From Haladaptatus sp. DYF46 (GTDB lineage: Archaea > Halobacteriota > Halobacteria > Halobacteriales > Haladaptataceae), in the NCBI RefSeq assembly GCF_021083305.1, contig NZ_JAJFAY010000001.1:1674001-1738000 (forward strand): a stretch of DNA of 64,000 nucleotides, written 5' to 3'. A model generated the notes under the pieces. That model saw only the letters and a program-made list of their open reading frames with translations, had not been told where the DNA came from and ran no database searches. The position numbers and the translations under genes are program-made. Shown in pieces: positions 8,992 through 19,087 of the stretch; positions within the stretch are counted from its first letter, which is position 1, and each line of letters opens with the position of its first letter.

Positions 8992-10419
8992 TCAGTCCGC
9001 CGTCGTCGGTTGGCGTTCTTCCTTCAGTACGCCCTGTCGCCAGTGGCCGAGGCTGAACCAGAGGACGCCGATGACGAACGACCCGATGGCCGAAATCGAC
9101 CACGCCCACCAGAGGCCGTTGACGCCCCACGAGAGTCCGGAGAGCGTGAGCGGTCCGAGTTGCAGCGTCCACTGGTAGGCGAGGAGAACGGCGATGGGAA
9201 TCCGAAGCATCCACCGCGAGAGGAACGAGAGCGCCATCGCGACGCCGGTGTTTCCCGCGCCGCGGAAGCCGCCCTGAATCACCATCAGCCCGCCGAAGAA
9301 GGCCAAGAACGGTCCGATGACCGTGAGGAAGTGGGCACCAACTCGGATCACGGCCGGGTCGTCGGTAAACACGCCGATGGCGACGCCGGGGAAGAGCATC
9401 ATCAAACCGCCGGCGGCGAACAACACCGCCAGCGTCCCGATGGTCGCCTTCCACGTCACCTCGGCCGCCCTGTCGGGCGTCTCCGCGCCGAGGTTCTGTC
9501 CGACGCCGGTCGCGGCGGCCTGTCCGACCGCGCCCGAGACGGTCCACGAGACGGACATCATCCTGACGCCGACGCCGTAGGCGGCCGTCGGTACCGGGCC
9601 GAATCTGGCGACGAGGGCTGCCATCGCCACGGCGGCGAAACTCCGCGCCGCACCGTCGATCGTCGCGGGATAGCCGACCGTGACGAGTCGTTTCAGGACC
9701 GGCCAATCGGGACGGAGGTCTTCGAGTCGAAGTCGAATCCCCCAGTCGCCACGAAGGAGGACGTACACGCCGACGACGGCGGCGAAGACGCGAGCGATGA
9801 GCGTGGCGAGGGCCGCTCCCTGCGTTCCCATCGGACCGAGCGGGCTGTATCCCAGGATGAGTATCGGGTCGAGGACGACGTTCAACCCGGCCGAGATCAC
9901 CATCAACCACATCGCGGTTCGGGTATCGCCCGCGCCGCGGAGGACGGCTCTGAAGACGAAAAACAGGAACGTGAACGGAATGGAGAAGAACAACACCTCG
10001 ATGTACTGGAGCGCTTGGACGTACACCGGCCCCTTTGCACCGACGAGCGTGAGGAGTTGCGTGCGGAACGCGTAGCCGAGCGCGGCGAGGAGAACCCCGA
10101 CGACGACGGTGAGGAGCGTCGTCTGTGCGACCACTTTGTCCGCGGCCCGGTCCTCCCCCGCGCCGATGTGTTGTGACACCAGCGCGACGGCGGACGCGGT
10201 GAGGCCCATCGCGAGGGAGACGAAGAGCCACGAGGTCGGAAACATGAGCGAGACGGCAGCCACCGCGTTGGTGCCGACGCGACCGACCCAGAACATATCC
10301 GCGAGATTGTAAAACGTCTGGAGGAGATTGCCCACGACCAGCGGCCACGCCAGCGTCACCAGTTTCGGCGTGATAGCGCCGTCGGTCATATCGACACGCC
10401 CCGCTCTGCGCCCGGACAT
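8992..10419 (-). CDS. MATE family multidrug/cation antiporter
   Basis: This 475-residue protein has twelve predicted membrane segments in the two-fold MATE repeat. It has the typical start region PKLVTLAWPLVVGNLLQTFY, the NLADMFWVGRVG loop and repeated Gly/Pro-rich helices. MATE transporters export drugs or organic cations in exchange for Na+ or H+. The ATG at 10419 is used, and an ATG at 10389 (MTDGAITPKL) is equally plausible. The gene is convergent with the SLT gene and has no operon partner. Confidence 0.92.
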   Translation of the reverse strand: MSGRRAGRVDMTDGAITPKLVTLAWPLVVGNLLQTFYNLADMFWVGRVGTNAVAAVSLMFPTSWLFVSLAMGLTASAVALVSQHIGAGEDRAADKVVAQTTLLTVVVGVLLAALGYAFRTQLLTLVGAKGPVYVQALQYIEVLFFSIPFTFLFFVFRAVLRGAGDTRTAMWLMVISAGLNVVLDPILILGYSPLGPMGTQGAALATLIARVFAAVVGVYVLLRGDWGIRLRLEDLRPDWPVLKRLVTVGYPATIDGAARSFAAVAMAALVARFGPVPTAAYGVGVRMMSVSWTVSGAVGQAAATGVGQNLGAETPDRAAEVTWKATIGTLAVLFAAGGLMMLFPGVAIGVFTDDPAVIRVGAHFLTVIGPFLAFFGGLMVIQGGFRGAGNTGVAMALSFLSRWMLRIPIAVLLAYQWTLQLGPLTLSGLSWGVNGLWWAWSISAIGSFVIGVLWFSLGHWRQGVLKEERQPTTAD

Positions 10420-10499
10420 AGATGTCTCAGTACAATGGCCGAACCGGTCTTAAACGAACGTGTTCCGTCTGCACTCTGCCGGTTCTTGTGAGAGGAGGA

Positions 10500-11072
10500 T
10501 TATCGAAGTTCGCGGAGGACGTGTTGAAACTCCCGATGGTCGCCGACTTCGAGGGAGGAATCGAGATTGCGGCGAACGGATTCGATCTCCGTTTCGAGCG
10601 AGACGAACTCGTCGTTTTCACACAAGTCGTCGTAGGAGTGTTCCGCCAGCAGGTTCGAGTGCGTCGAAACGAGCGAGTAATAGCGTGTCAACGTTTCCGC
10701 GTACTGTGCCCGATTGTAAAGCGTCTCGACCGTTCTGCGAAGGGTTTCACCATCGACCGGTTTGGTTATGTACTCGTCGAACGACATCTCGATGATGTCG
10801 TATCCGGGTGCCACCGCGGTGATCATGGCAACACGACAGTTGTACGCTTGGGACCGGATCCGTTCGAGGACTTCCGAACCGCTCAACTCCGGCATCTTCC
10901 GGTCGAGCAGTACCACGTCGATCTCCTCGCTTCGCCGGTCGAGCACCGCGAGAGCCTCCCGTCCGTCGTGTGCAACGAACGTCCGGTGCGTGGACAGCCA
11001 CTCTTCGTAAAGGGCAGTGACCTCGGCCTCATCGTCCACGATTAGCACGCCGAGTTCTCCATCACCAGTCAT
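10500..11072 (-). CDS. HalX-domain response regulator
   Basis: An N-terminal receiver domain (about residues 8-120) has acidic residues D13/D14, phospho-acceptor D57 in VVLLDRKMP and the ITKP lysine motif. A C-terminal HalX helical domain (about 125-190) follows, found in haloarchaeal regulators. The start MTGDGELGVLIVDDE at 11072 is preferred over an in-frame codon 30 nt upstream. The gene lies 95 bp downstream of a 7TM histidine kinase on the same strand, so the two probably form a two-component pair. Confidence 0.9.
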   Translation of the reverse strand: MTGDGELGVLIVDDEAEVTALYEEWLSTHRTFVAHDGREALAVLDRRSEEIDVVLLDRKMPELSGSEVLERIRSQAYNCRVAMITAVAPGYDIIEMSFDEYITKPVDGETLRRTVETLYNRAQYAETLTRYYSLVSTHSNLLAEHSYDDLCENDEFVSLETEIESVRRNLDSSLEVGDHREFQHVLRELR

Positions 11073-11167
11073 GTGTTGATTCGTAGTGATAGAGATAATC
11101 AATCAGCACCACATATATCTTTGGTTTCTTTAATAGTTCATCTGTAACTTTCTCTTGAAGCGACGAT

Positions 11168-13378
11168 TCATGCAAGTGAATCGTTCGGCGACAACTGGGG
11201 AAAGGAGAGAACGGCGACCGTTCCACGAGGGTCGGCGTCTTCGAACCACACCGAGCCGTCGTACTGGTCCATCATCACCGAAACGAAGTAGAGGCCGAAC
11301 CCGATGGAACCGGTCGCCGCCGACGTGACGTTTCGGTCGAACACTCGCGTTTTCATGTCCTCGGAGATTCCCGGTCCGTCGTCCTCGATTTCGACGCGAA
11401 CAGACTCGTCCGCCTGCCGCGTTCGAACCACGAGCGACGGTGATTCGTCGTCGTGATGTTCGATGGCGTTCAACAGCACGTTTTCGATCACCTCACCGAG
11501 CAGTTCGTTGCCGCGGACGAACAATTCCTCCGGGATGTCGGCCTCGACATCGACTCTCGGATACGTGTTCCGTACTTTCGTCACCCGACGCGATAGCGCC
11601 ATGGAGAGGGAAACCGTCTCCAACGACACCGACTCCGAAGCGGTGACGGTCTGGCTGACCGACCGCACCTTTTCGGTCAACTGCCCGATGTCGGCGCTCC
11701 AGTTGCGAACCGTCTCGAAGTGGGATTTGCCGGACGCCTCGACGTGCGGTTCGAGGAGTTCCAGATTGCCGTTGATAACGGTTATTCCGTTCAGAATATC
11801 GTGGCGCAGGACGCCGTTGAAGAACTCTATCTGGTCGGTTCGCTCCTCGACCATCGCCTGACTCTCCCGGAGTTCGCGCTCCCGTCGTGCGCGGTCGAGC
11901 GCCGTCTCGGTCGTACTCGCCAAAATGCGGGCGAACCGACGGTCATTTCCGGTGAACGTCCGTTTTCGCAGATCGCTTCCGACGGCGAGAACGCCGTGTT
12001 CGCCGAGCGGAAGCAACAACAGACAGCCCACGGGGAGATAGCCGTACGGTTGTTTCGAGAGTTGCTCGATGGATTCGTAGACGACCGGTTCCCCGGATTC
12101 GAACACGGACCACATCGACTCGGCGTCGTCTGAGAACGACAACCCGCCGTCGAGACCGCTCCGCAGTAGGTTCGTCATCGCAACCGACCGGAGAACCGAC
12201 CCGTCGTCGTCCGGAAAGAGGATGGAGGAGTAGGGATGGTCGAGCACCTCGTCGGCCGTTCGAACCGCGATTTCCGCGATGTCTTCGGGCCGCTCGGCGT
12301 TCATGAACTGTCGGGTCGCGGATTGGAGGGTGCGAAGGGTCTCCTCGCGTCGTTTCCGGTCGGTTATCTCGCGGAGGACGAAGATGTCGCCGCGATGAAC
12401 GTCGTGATGGTCGCGTATCGGCGTCGAACGAGGGTCGTAAATGGGCATTTCTGCGCCGCCATCCTGTCGAACCGTGGAGGGGCTGAACGATTCTTCATTG
12501 GAAACGGCATCCAAGAGGCCCGGAAGGACCGACTCGATCCCGCTGCCGACGGTGGCGTCGACGTCGAACAGCGATTGGGCCGCCGGGTTGTACTCGATGA
12601 CACGTTCATCGGCGACGACGATGACAGGGTCGTCCATCTCGGCGAGGACGACTTCGGACGCGAGCGGAGCGACGTTGAGGAAGTCGTATCGGAAGAGCGC
12701 GAGAGCGTCCAAGATACCGCTCGCGGCGAAGAAAACGGGCGTCAACCCGAACGCGACGCCGAGATCGACGAACGCGAACAGGGAGATGCCGAGAAACGGA
12801 ACGAACCCGGCGAGGATGATGGCGACCGTCTGCTTCCGGTAGAGACGGTCCGCCTGTATCAGGAACGCGGTGAGAAATACGAATCCGGAGAGGAGGACGA
12901 CGAAGAGGTAGACGAGATGAAAGTAAAACGAGGGCGTATAGTTGACCGACAGCGTCGTGAGCGTGTCGTTCGTCATCACCGTCGCGCTCGCGTTCGCGAT
13001 CCCGTGGTCGGGACTGGCGAGCGAGAAGACGGTGTAGAGTATCGGTTCCGCACAGATGAGCGGCAGCGTTTTCGCCGTCACCCAGTCGTGCCGACCCGTG
13101 TATTCGAGCGCGAAAATCAGCCAGAGAACGGGAACGGCCGTACTACAGATTCCGATGAGCGACATCCAGAGGCGAGCGGGAGCGAGCGACGAACTCGTCA
13201 GGAGGAAAATCGAGGAGACACACCACCCGGCGACGGCGGAGATGAGGAGGAAGAACGGCGTCGCCCCGGGAACGCAACGATTCGACCACGCGTACCACGC
13301 GAGACCGACCCCGACAGCGCCGCCGAGGACGGTTCCCACGAGGACGACGACGCCCGGAAATGACAGAGAATCCAACAT
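11168..13378 (-). CDS. 7TM sensor histidine kinase with PAS and GAF domains
   Basis: The 736-residue product begins with seven membrane helices (about residues 1-235, histidine kinase N-terminal 7TM type). A PAS domain (about 245-355) and a GAF domain (about 370-510) follow, then a HisKA-like helix with His near residue 524 (VLRHDILNG). The HATPase domain shows N box NVLLNAIEH near 634, G1 DDGPGIS near 669 and G2 GFGLYFV near 694. The sensor is likely membrane-bound with a cytosolic catalytic end, and the HalX regulator downstream is the natural partner. The stimulus is unknown. Confidence 0.92.
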   Translation of the reverse strand: MLDSLSFPGVVVLVGTVLGGAVGVGLAWYAWSNRCVPGATPFFLLISAVAGWCVSSIFLLTSSSLAPARLWMSLIGICSTAVPVLWLIFALEYTGRHDWVTAKTLPLICAEPILYTVFSLASPDHGIANASATVMTNDTLTTLSVNYTPSFYFHLVYLFVVLLSGFVFLTAFLIQADRLYRKQTVAIILAGFVPFLGISLFAFVDLGVAFGLTPVFFAASGILDALALFRYDFLNVAPLASEVVLAEMDDPVIVVADERVIEYNPAAQSLFDVDATVGSGIESVLPGLLDAVSNEESFSPSTVRQDGGAEMPIYDPRSTPIRDHHDVHRGDIFVLREITDRKRREETLRTLQSATRQFMNAERPEDIAEIAVRTADEVLDHPYSSILFPDDDGSVLRSVAMTNLLRSGLDGGLSFSDDAESMWSVFESGEPVVYESIEQLSKQPYGYLPVGCLLLLPLGEHGVLAVGSDLRKRTFTGNDRRFARILASTTETALDRARRERELRESQAMVEERTDQIEFFNGVLRHDILNGITVINGNLELLEPHVEASGKSHFETVRNWSADIGQLTEKVRSVSQTVTASESVSLETVSLSMALSRRVTKVRNTYPRVDVEADIPEELFVRGNELLGEVIENVLLNAIEHHDDESPSLVVRTRQADESVRVEIEDDGPGISEDMKTRVFDRNVTSAATGSIGFGLYFVSVMMDQYDGSVWFEDADPRGTVAVLSFPQLSPNDSLA

Positions 13379-13556
13379 GTCAGAATGAATTTTTATACGT
13401 CAGACGCCCACATAGGAGTTTCTTCCATTATCACCCTAGATAATCGGATGAGCGTCGGGTTTCGCGGAAATCCGATTTCTTTCGCCAGCGAAACGTTTAC
13501 CAGCGCCATACCCGTAGCGGTGGGCGATGACCGATGCGAACCGGGGTGGTGTGTGA

Positions 13557-16088
13557 GTGGAACTCATCATCACCGAGAAGGACAACGCCGCACGTCGAAT
13601 CGCCGACATCCTTTCCGGCGAGAGTGCGGAGGCCGACCGACAGAACGGCGTCAACGTCTACAAATGGGGCGGCAAACGCTGTATCGGCCTGTCGGGCCAC
13701 GTCGTCGGGGTGGACTTCCCTCCCGAGTACAACGACTGGCGCGACGTGGAACCGATAGAACTCATCGACGCGACCGTCGAGAAACAACCGACCAAGGAGA
13801 ACATCGTTCGAACGCTTCGCTTGCTCGCACGCGATGCGACCCGCGTGACCATCGCGACCGACTACGACCGCGAGGGCGAACTCATCGGGAAGGAAGCGTG
13901 GGAACTCGTCCGCGAAGTGAACGAGGACGTCCCCATCAATCGGGTTCGGTTCTCCTCCATCACGAAAAACGAGGTCTCCTCGGCGTTCGAGAACCCGGAC
14001 GAACTCGACTTCGATCTGGCGGCCGCGGGCGAGGCCCGCCAGATAATCGATCTCATCTGGGGGGCCGCGCTGACGCGGTTCCTTTCGCTTTCGGCGCGGC
14101 AACTCGGCAACGACTTCATCAGCGTCGGGCGGGTCCAGAGTCCGACGCTGAAACTCATCGTGGACCGCGAACGCGAGATTCAGGCGTTCGACCCCGAAGC
14201 CTACTGGGAACTGTTCGCCGACCTACAGAAGGACGACGAGGCGTTCGAATCGCAGTACTTCTACCGCGACGAGGACGGCAACGAAGCCGAACGCGTCTGG
14301 GACGAGGAGACGGCCGAGAAAGCATACGACACGCTCTCGGGTGCCGCACAAGCGATAGTCGAGAGCGTCTCGCGGCGAACGCGGACCGACACCCCGCCCG
14401 CGCCGTTCAACACGACGCAGTTCATCCGCGCGGCGGGCAGTCTCGGCTACTCCGCCCAGCGCGCGATGAGCATCGCGGAGGACCTCTACACCGCCGGGTA
14501 CATGACCTACCCCCGGACGGACAACACGGTCTACCCGGACGACTTGGACCCCGAGGAACTGCTCGACACCTTCGTCGGCGATTACACGTTCGGCGAGGAC
14601 GCCGAGAACCTCCTCGAACAGGACGACATCGACCCGACCGAAGGGGACGAGGAGACCACCGACCACCCGCCGATTCATCCGACGGAGGACATCCCGACGA
14701 AGGGGGACTTGAGCGACGACGAGTGGGACGTGTACGAACTGGTCGTTCGACGCTTCTTCGCCACCGTCGCCGAGTCGGCGAAGTGGGAACACCTCAAGGT
14801 GGTGTCCATGGTCTCGGAGTTGACCCTCAAGGCCAACGGAAAGCGCCTGCTTCGGGAGGGCTACCACGCGGTCTATCCGTACTTCAACACCAGCGAGAAC
14901 TACGTGCCGAACGTGGAGGAAGGGGAGACGTTGGCCATCACCGACACGCGAATCGAGGACAAGGAGACCCAACCGCCACGCCGGTACGGCCAGTCCAGAC
15001 TCATCGAGAAGATGGAGAAGATGGGTATCGGGACGAAATCGACCCGCCACAATACCATCCAGAAGCTCTACGACCGCGGCTATCTGGAGAACGACCCGCC
15101 GCGACCGACCCGTCTCGCACAGGCCGTAGTGAAGGCCGCGGAGGATTACGCGAACCTCGTCGTGAGCGAGGCCATGACCCGCGAACTCGAAGAGGACATG
15201 ACTGCCATCGCCAACGGCGAAGCGGACTTGGAAGACGTCGCGGATTCCTCGCGGGAACTTCTCGGCTCGGTGTTCGACGAGTTGGAGGAGTCGCGGGAGG
15301 AGATCGGAAAACAGCTCCAGCAGTCGCTCAAGGAGGACAAGACGCTCGGGCCGTGTCCCGACTGCGGCGAGGACCTGCTCGTCCGCCAGAGCAGGCGCGG
15401 GTCGTACTTCGTCGGCTGTGACGGCTATCCCGACTGCACGTACACCCTCCCGCTGCCGAACAAGGGCAAGCCGCTCATCCTGGACGAGACGTGCGAGGAC
15501 CACGACCTGCGGGAAGTGAAGATGCTCGCCGGACGGGGAACCTTCGTCCACGGCTGTCCGCTCTGCAAGGCCGAGGAGGCCGAGGAAGCCGAAGACGAGA
15601 TTATCGGGGAGTGTCCCGAATGTGGTGAAAACGCTGGGTCGGAGAGCCAGCGAGACGAAGGCGGTGAAACCGCCGAAGAACACGGCGGCGAACTCGCCAT
15701 CAAAAAGCTCCAGACCGGTTCGCGACTCGTCGGCTGTACGCGGTACCCCGACTGCGATTACTCGCTGCCGCTCCCGCGCCGGGGCGAAATCGAAGTGACG
15801 GACGAGCGGTGTCCGGACCACGACCTGCCGGAACTCGTCGTTCACAACGGGGACGAACCGTGGGAACTCGGCTGTCCCATCTGCAACTACGAGGAGTTCA
15901 AGCAACGCGAGGAAAAGGGCGGATTGGAAGCCATCGACGGCATCGGCTCGAAGACGGCGGAAAAGCTGGCCGAGGCCGGTATCGATACCATCGACGACCT
16001 CAAAGACGCCGAGGTCGAGTCGGTCGCAGACGAGGTCAGCGGCGTCAGCGAGGACAGATTGCGAAGTTGGCAGGCGAAGGCTGACTGA
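13557..16088 (+). CDS. topA: DNA topoisomerase I (type IA) with zinc ribbons and HhH
   Basis: Type IA topoisomerases relax negative supercoils through a 5'-phosphotyrosyl link. The GTG start at 13557 gives MELIITEKDNAARRIADILS, the TOPRIM strand with its Glu. DYDREGELIG near residue 102 holds the metal-binding Asp residues, and the active-site Tyr lies in YMTYPRTDN near residue 318. Four Cys-rich segments follow (about 599-628, 646-675, 686-735, 755-780), then a helix-hairpin-helix domain (about 787-840). A ten-codon ATG reading frame (13527) stops directly before the GTG, so no upstream start is possible. Confidence 0.96.
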   Translation: MELIITEKDNAARRIADILSGESAEADRQNGVNVYKWGGKRCIGLSGHVVGVDFPPEYNDWRDVEPIELIDATVEKQPTKENIVRTLRLLARDATRVTIATDYDREGELIGKEAWELVREVNEDVPINRVRFSSITKNEVSSAFENPDELDFDLAAAGEARQIIDLIWGAALTRFLSLSARQLGNDFISVGRVQSPTLKLIVDREREIQAFDPEAYWELFADLQKDDEAFESQYFYRDEDGNEAERVWDEETAEKAYDTLSGAAQAIVESVSRRTRTDTPPAPFNTTQFIRAAGSLGYSAQRAMSIAEDLYTAGYMTYPRTDNTVYPDDLDPEELLDTFVGDYTFGEDAENLLEQDDIDPTEGDEETTDHPPIHPTEDIPTKGDLSDDEWDVYELVVRRFFATVAESAKWEHLKVVSMVSELTLKANGKRLLREGYHAVYPYFNTSENYVPNVEEGETLAITDTRIEDKETQPPRRYGQSRLIEKMEKMGIGTKSTRHNTIQKLYDRGYLENDPPRPTRLAQAVVKAAEDYANLVVSEAMTRELEEDMTAIANGEADLEDVADSSRELLGSVFDELEESREEIGKQLQQSLKEDKTLGPCPDCGEDLLVRQSRRGSYFVGCDGYPDCTYTLPLPNKGKPLILDETCEDHDLREVKMLAGRGTFVHGCPLCKAEEAEEAEDEIIGECPECGENAGSESQRDEGGETAEEHGGELAIKKLQTGSRLVGCTRYPDCDYSLPLPRRGEIEVTDERCPDHDLPELVVHNGDEPWELGCPICNYEEFKQREEKGGLEAIDGIGSKTAEKLAEAGIDTIDDLKDAEVESVADEVSGVSEDRLRSWQAKAD

Positions 16089-16263
16089 CTCACCGACTTC
16101 TCGGTCCTGAACCGGACGGTGCCACGACCACTGAAAACGGAATTTTCACAACGGCGAGTGTCGGCACGCGACACAACGATCAAAAATCGGCAGATGACAC
16201 AGACGCGGAGACCAGTTCACTTTCCGGAAAATCTCCGATTTTCCGGGCCGACGACTGAATGGA

Positions 16264-16294
16264 GACGACCGACTCGTGGGGCGAGTCGGTCGTC
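16264..16294 (+). other. 13-bp perfect hairpin in the topA-GGGPS spacer
   Basis: GACGACCGACTCG (16264-16276) is repeated in inverted form at 16282-16294 around a five-base loop. It lies directly before the repeated stem-loop element at 16301. Together they fill the 347-bp gap between topA and the GGGP synthase gene, where no protein gene is seen. It has no T-tract, so it is not a typical archaeal terminator. Confidence 0.7.
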
Positions 16295-16300
16295 GAAATG

Positions 16301-16395
16301 AAGGAGGAGTGCTTTTGGTCGAGCTTTTACAGGGATCGGTTGGCGGGGCGGCAGTCATCGCCGCCCCGCCAATCCGTGACCGTTGTAAAAGGTCG
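16301..16395 (+). repeat. Copy 1 of a dispersed nested stem-loop element
   Basis: The element starts AAGGAGGAGTGCTTTTGGTC. An outer inverted repeat CTTTTAC (16324-16330) pairs with GTAAAAG (16385-16391). Inside, a perfect 12-bp stem (16340-16351 with 16361-16372) encloses nine loop bases. The flanks match copy 2 at 40185-40278 almost base for base, while the inner stem is unrelated in sequence. Similar motifs recur in haloarchaeal intergenic DNA, from memory. The function is unknown, and an RNA or a mobile palindromic element are both possible. Confidence 0.8.
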
Positions 16396-16435
16396 TTCCG
16401 AAGCTGTTTTAGCCGGGAGTTTTGAAAGGAACGCT

Positions 16436-17158
16436 ATGACCGCGCCATGGGACGACTGGGACCATATAACTAAACTCGACCCGGACAAAAGCCTCGCGGA
16501 TGGCGATACGTTCGCCGACGTGTGCGCGACGGGGACGGACGCACTGGAGATCGGCGGAACGCTCGACATCACGGCGGAGAAGATGCAGCGGGTCATCGAC
16601 GCCTGTTCCGAGTACGACGTGCCGCTCTATCAGGAACCGAGCAACCCCGCCGTGGTCGTGGAGAGCGACGCGCTGGACGGCTACCTCGTGCCGACCGTAT
16701 TGAACACGCGGGACGTGGCGTGGATAGCCGGACTCCACAAGGAGTGGATTCGGATGTCGGACATCGATTGGTCCGAAACCCACACTGAGGGGTACATCAT
16801 CCTGAACCCGGACGCGAGCGTCGCCCAGTACGCCGACGCCGATTGCGACCAGACGGCCGAAGACGTGGCGGCCTACGCCGAACTCGCGGAACGGATGCTC
16901 GGCCAGGAGATAATCTACATCGAGTGTTCGGGCACGTTCGGCGACCCCGAAGTGGTCGCGGCGGCGCAGGACGCACTGGACGAGGCGACGCTGTTCTACG
17001 GCGGCGGCATCCACGACTACGAGTCGGCGAACACGATGGCGGAACACGCCGACGTCGTGGTCGTCGGTGACCTCGTTCACGACGAGGGCGTCGAGGCCGT
17101 CCGCGAGACGGTCAAGGGGGCAAAGGACGCGAAGAAGGCGCGCGCGGAGTCGGCGTAA
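16436..17158 (+). CDS. Geranylgeranylglyceryl phosphate synthase (PcrB/GGGPS family)
   Basis: This TIM-barrel prenyltransferase joins glycerol-1-phosphate to geranylgeranyl diphosphate, the first committed step of archaeal ether lipids. The 240-residue protein carries [17 protein letters not shown] near the N terminus, [14 protein letters not shown], and the [20 protein letters not shown] phosphate-binding strand near residues 182-201. The ATG at 16436 is chosen because a longer frame back to 16259 would run through the structured spacer. A geranylgeranyl reductase for the same pathway lies at 25.4-26.6 kb. Confidence 0.95.
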   Translation: MTAPWDDWDHITKLDPDKSLADGDTFADVCATGTDALEIGGTLDITAEKMQRVIDACSEYDVPLYQEPSNPAVVVESDALDGYLVPTVLNTRDVAWIAGLHKEWIRMSDIDWSETHTEGYIILNPDASVAQYADADCDQTAEDVAAYAELAERMLGQEIIYIECSGTFGDPEVVAAAQDALDEATLFYGGGIHDYESANTMAEHADVVVVGDLVHDEGVEAVRETVKGAKDAKKARAESA

Positions 17159-17322
17159 ACGGACTCGTTTTTCGTCGGTCGTTCGAGGAGTGGCGACGCC
17201 GCTTCGTGAGCGGGAAAGCAGATAGGACACCGACAGAGCCTGAGATGCCCGAATACGCCGTTCAAAAATAAAAGAACGGAATATTCATATATTCATGGTT
17301 CGGATATTCGGTCGGGATACAC

Positions 17323-18291
17323 ATGTCCGCACTCGAAACGGTCGGTCTGACGAAGTACTACGGCGAGACGCGGGGTATCGAAGACCTCACACTCGCCGTC
17401 GAATCGGGCGAGGTGTTCGGCTACCTCGGCCCGAACGGGGCCGGGAAGACGACGACGATTCGGACGCTTCTCGGGTTCATCACGCCGACCGACGGCGAGG
17501 CGACGGTTCTCGGATACGACGTGCGCGACGAAGGCGCGCTCATCGAAGCGAAGCGCCACATCGGCTACCTGCCGAGCGACCCCGGGTTCGACACCGAAAT
17601 CACGGGGCGGAAACTGCTCGACTACCACGCCGAACTGAAAGGCGACGTGCGAAGCGACGAACTGCTGGAGCGGTTCGACCCGCCCATCGACCGCGACATA
17701 GGCGAGTATTCGCGGGGGAACGTCCAGAAACTCGCAATCGTGCAGGCGTTCATGCACGACCCGGACCTGGTCATCATGGACGAACCGACCTCGGGGTTGG
17801 ACCCGCTGATGCAGGAGCGGTTCTACGAGTTCGTCCGCGAGGAGCGCGACCGCGGGACGACGATATTCTTCTCCAGTCACATCCTGAGCGAGGTGCGAAA
17901 GGTCTGTGACCGCGTCGGCATCATCCGCGACGGCCAACTCGTCACGCTCGAAGCCGTCGAGACCCTGCTCGACAGGAGCGGAAAACACGTCCGCGTCGTC
18001 GTCGCCGAGGCGGTCGAACGGACGGACTTCGAGTTCGAGGGCGTCCACGACCTGACGGTGGACGGAACGATTTCGTTCACGTTCACCGGGGACTACGACG
18101 TGCTGCTCGACCACCTCCAACGCTACACCGTTCAGGACCTCGAAATCGACGAAGCGCCGCTGGAGGACGTCTTCATGCGCTTTTACGGAGATGAGGACAT
18201 TGACGCGGAGGAAGAGGTCGACGGTCCGACGGCCGACGCAACCGGAACGGCGGATGCCGTCGCGGACGATGGGGGTGAGGACGATGTTTGA
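17323..18291 (+). CDS. ABC transporter ATP-binding protein (drug/ABC-2 exporter type)
   Basis: The ATPase has Walker A GPNGAGKT at residues 36-43, a signature read as YSRGNVQKL instead of the textbook LSGGQ (common in ABC-2 ATPases), and Walker B DLVIMDEPTSGLDP followed by the H-loop SSHILSEV. The C-terminal 80 residues form an accessory domain with an acidic, low-complexity tail. The 3' end overlaps the permease start by 8 bp. Together with the permease and TetR gene it forms a three-gene operon. Confidence 0.93.
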   Translation: MSALETVGLTKYYGETRGIEDLTLAVESGEVFGYLGPNGAGKTTTIRTLLGFITPTDGEATVLGYDVRDEGALIEAKRHIGYLPSDPGFDTEITGRKLLDYHAELKGDVRSDELLERFDPPIDRDIGEYSRGNVQKLAIVQAFMHDPDLVIMDEPTSGLDPLMQERFYEFVREERDRGTTIFFSSHILSEVRKVCDRVGIIRDGQLVTLEAVETLLDRSGKHVRVVVAEAVERTDFEFEGVHDLTVDGTISFTFTGDYDVLLDHLQRYTVQDLEIDEAPLEDVFMRFYGDEDIDAEEEVDGPTADATGTADAVADDGGEDDV

Positions 18292-19087
18292 GATCACCCG
18301 CTACGAGTTCGACCGACGGGTCAAGGGAGCGGTCGTACTCGCGGTCCTGCTCGCCGTGATGTCGTTCGGCATCGTCGCGCTCTTTCCTTCCATCGAGACC
18401 TCCGGTGCCGACCTCGAAGCGTACTGGGAGAGCCTCCCGCCAGCGATGAAGGCGGCGTTCGGCGCGTCCGGCGGCGCGTTCTCGCTGACGACGATGGAGG
18501 GGTTCCTCGCCGTCGAACTGTATCAGTTCTTCTGGCTCCTCCTGCTCGGCATCTACACGGCGTACATCGCTGGCGGCCTCATCGCGGGTGACGTGGAACG
18601 CGGACGACTCGACGTGCTCCTCGCGACGCCGGTCTCGCGCTCGAAAGTGATCGTCGAGAAGTTCCTCTCGCTCGTCCCGACGCTGGTCGTGTTGAACGTC
18701 ATCGTCGGCGCGGTGGTCTACGTGAGCGTCGTCGCCATCGGCGAGTCGGTGTCGCTTTCGGACCTCGTCGTCGCACACCTGCTGTCGATTCCGTATCTGC
18801 TCGCCTGCGGGGCAATCGGCCTGCTGCTCTCCGTCCTGTTCGACCACGCGGACGTCGCACAGCGCGGCGGTCTCGGTGCCATCTTCGCGCTGTTTCTGCT
18901 GGATTCCGTGGCGAGTTCGGCCGACATGGGGTGGCTCGGAGCCATCAGTCCGACGCACTACTACGACCCGACCGCGATTCTGGTTTCGAGCGAGTACGAC
19001 TGGACCGGCGCCGTCGTCCTGCTCGCCGGAATCGTAGCGCTTGTACTGGTGAGCCGCGTCATCTTCCAACGTAAAGACATCTCATGA
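18284..19087 (+). CDS. ABC-2 type permease
   Basis: The 267-residue product starts [20 protein letters not shown] and has six hydrophobic segments. The pattern [20 protein letters not shown] is the hallmark of ABC-2 transporter permeases. The ATG at 18284 is chosen over a frame opening at 18191 because the latter reads an alternative frame of the ATPase tail. Its last codons overlap the TetR gene (ATGA), indicating coupled translation. The exported substrate is unknown. Confidence 0.9.
   Translation: MFEITRYEFDRRVKGAVVLAVLLAVMSFGIVALFPSIETSGADLEAYWESLPPAMKAAFGASGGAFSLTTMEGFLAVELYQFFWLLLLGIYTAYIAGGLIAGDVERGRLDVLLATPVSRSKVIVEKFLSLVPTLVVLNVIVGAVVYVSVVAIGESVSLSDLVVAHLLSIPYLLACGAIGLLLSVLFDHADVAQRGGLGAIFALFLLDSVASSADMGWLGAISPTHYYDPTAILVSSEYDWTGAVVLLAGIVALVLVSRVIFQRKDIS

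Noticed and set aside
12236..13363. 375-codon plus-strand frame opposite the histidine kinase
   Set aside because: It has the Arg/Glu-rich composition of an antisense shadow. The minus-strand frame has a complete kinase architecture.
13385..15421. 678-codon open frame overlapping topA
   Set aside because: It is Arg/Gly-rich out-of-frame reading of topA, whose own frame carries the complete type IA motifs.
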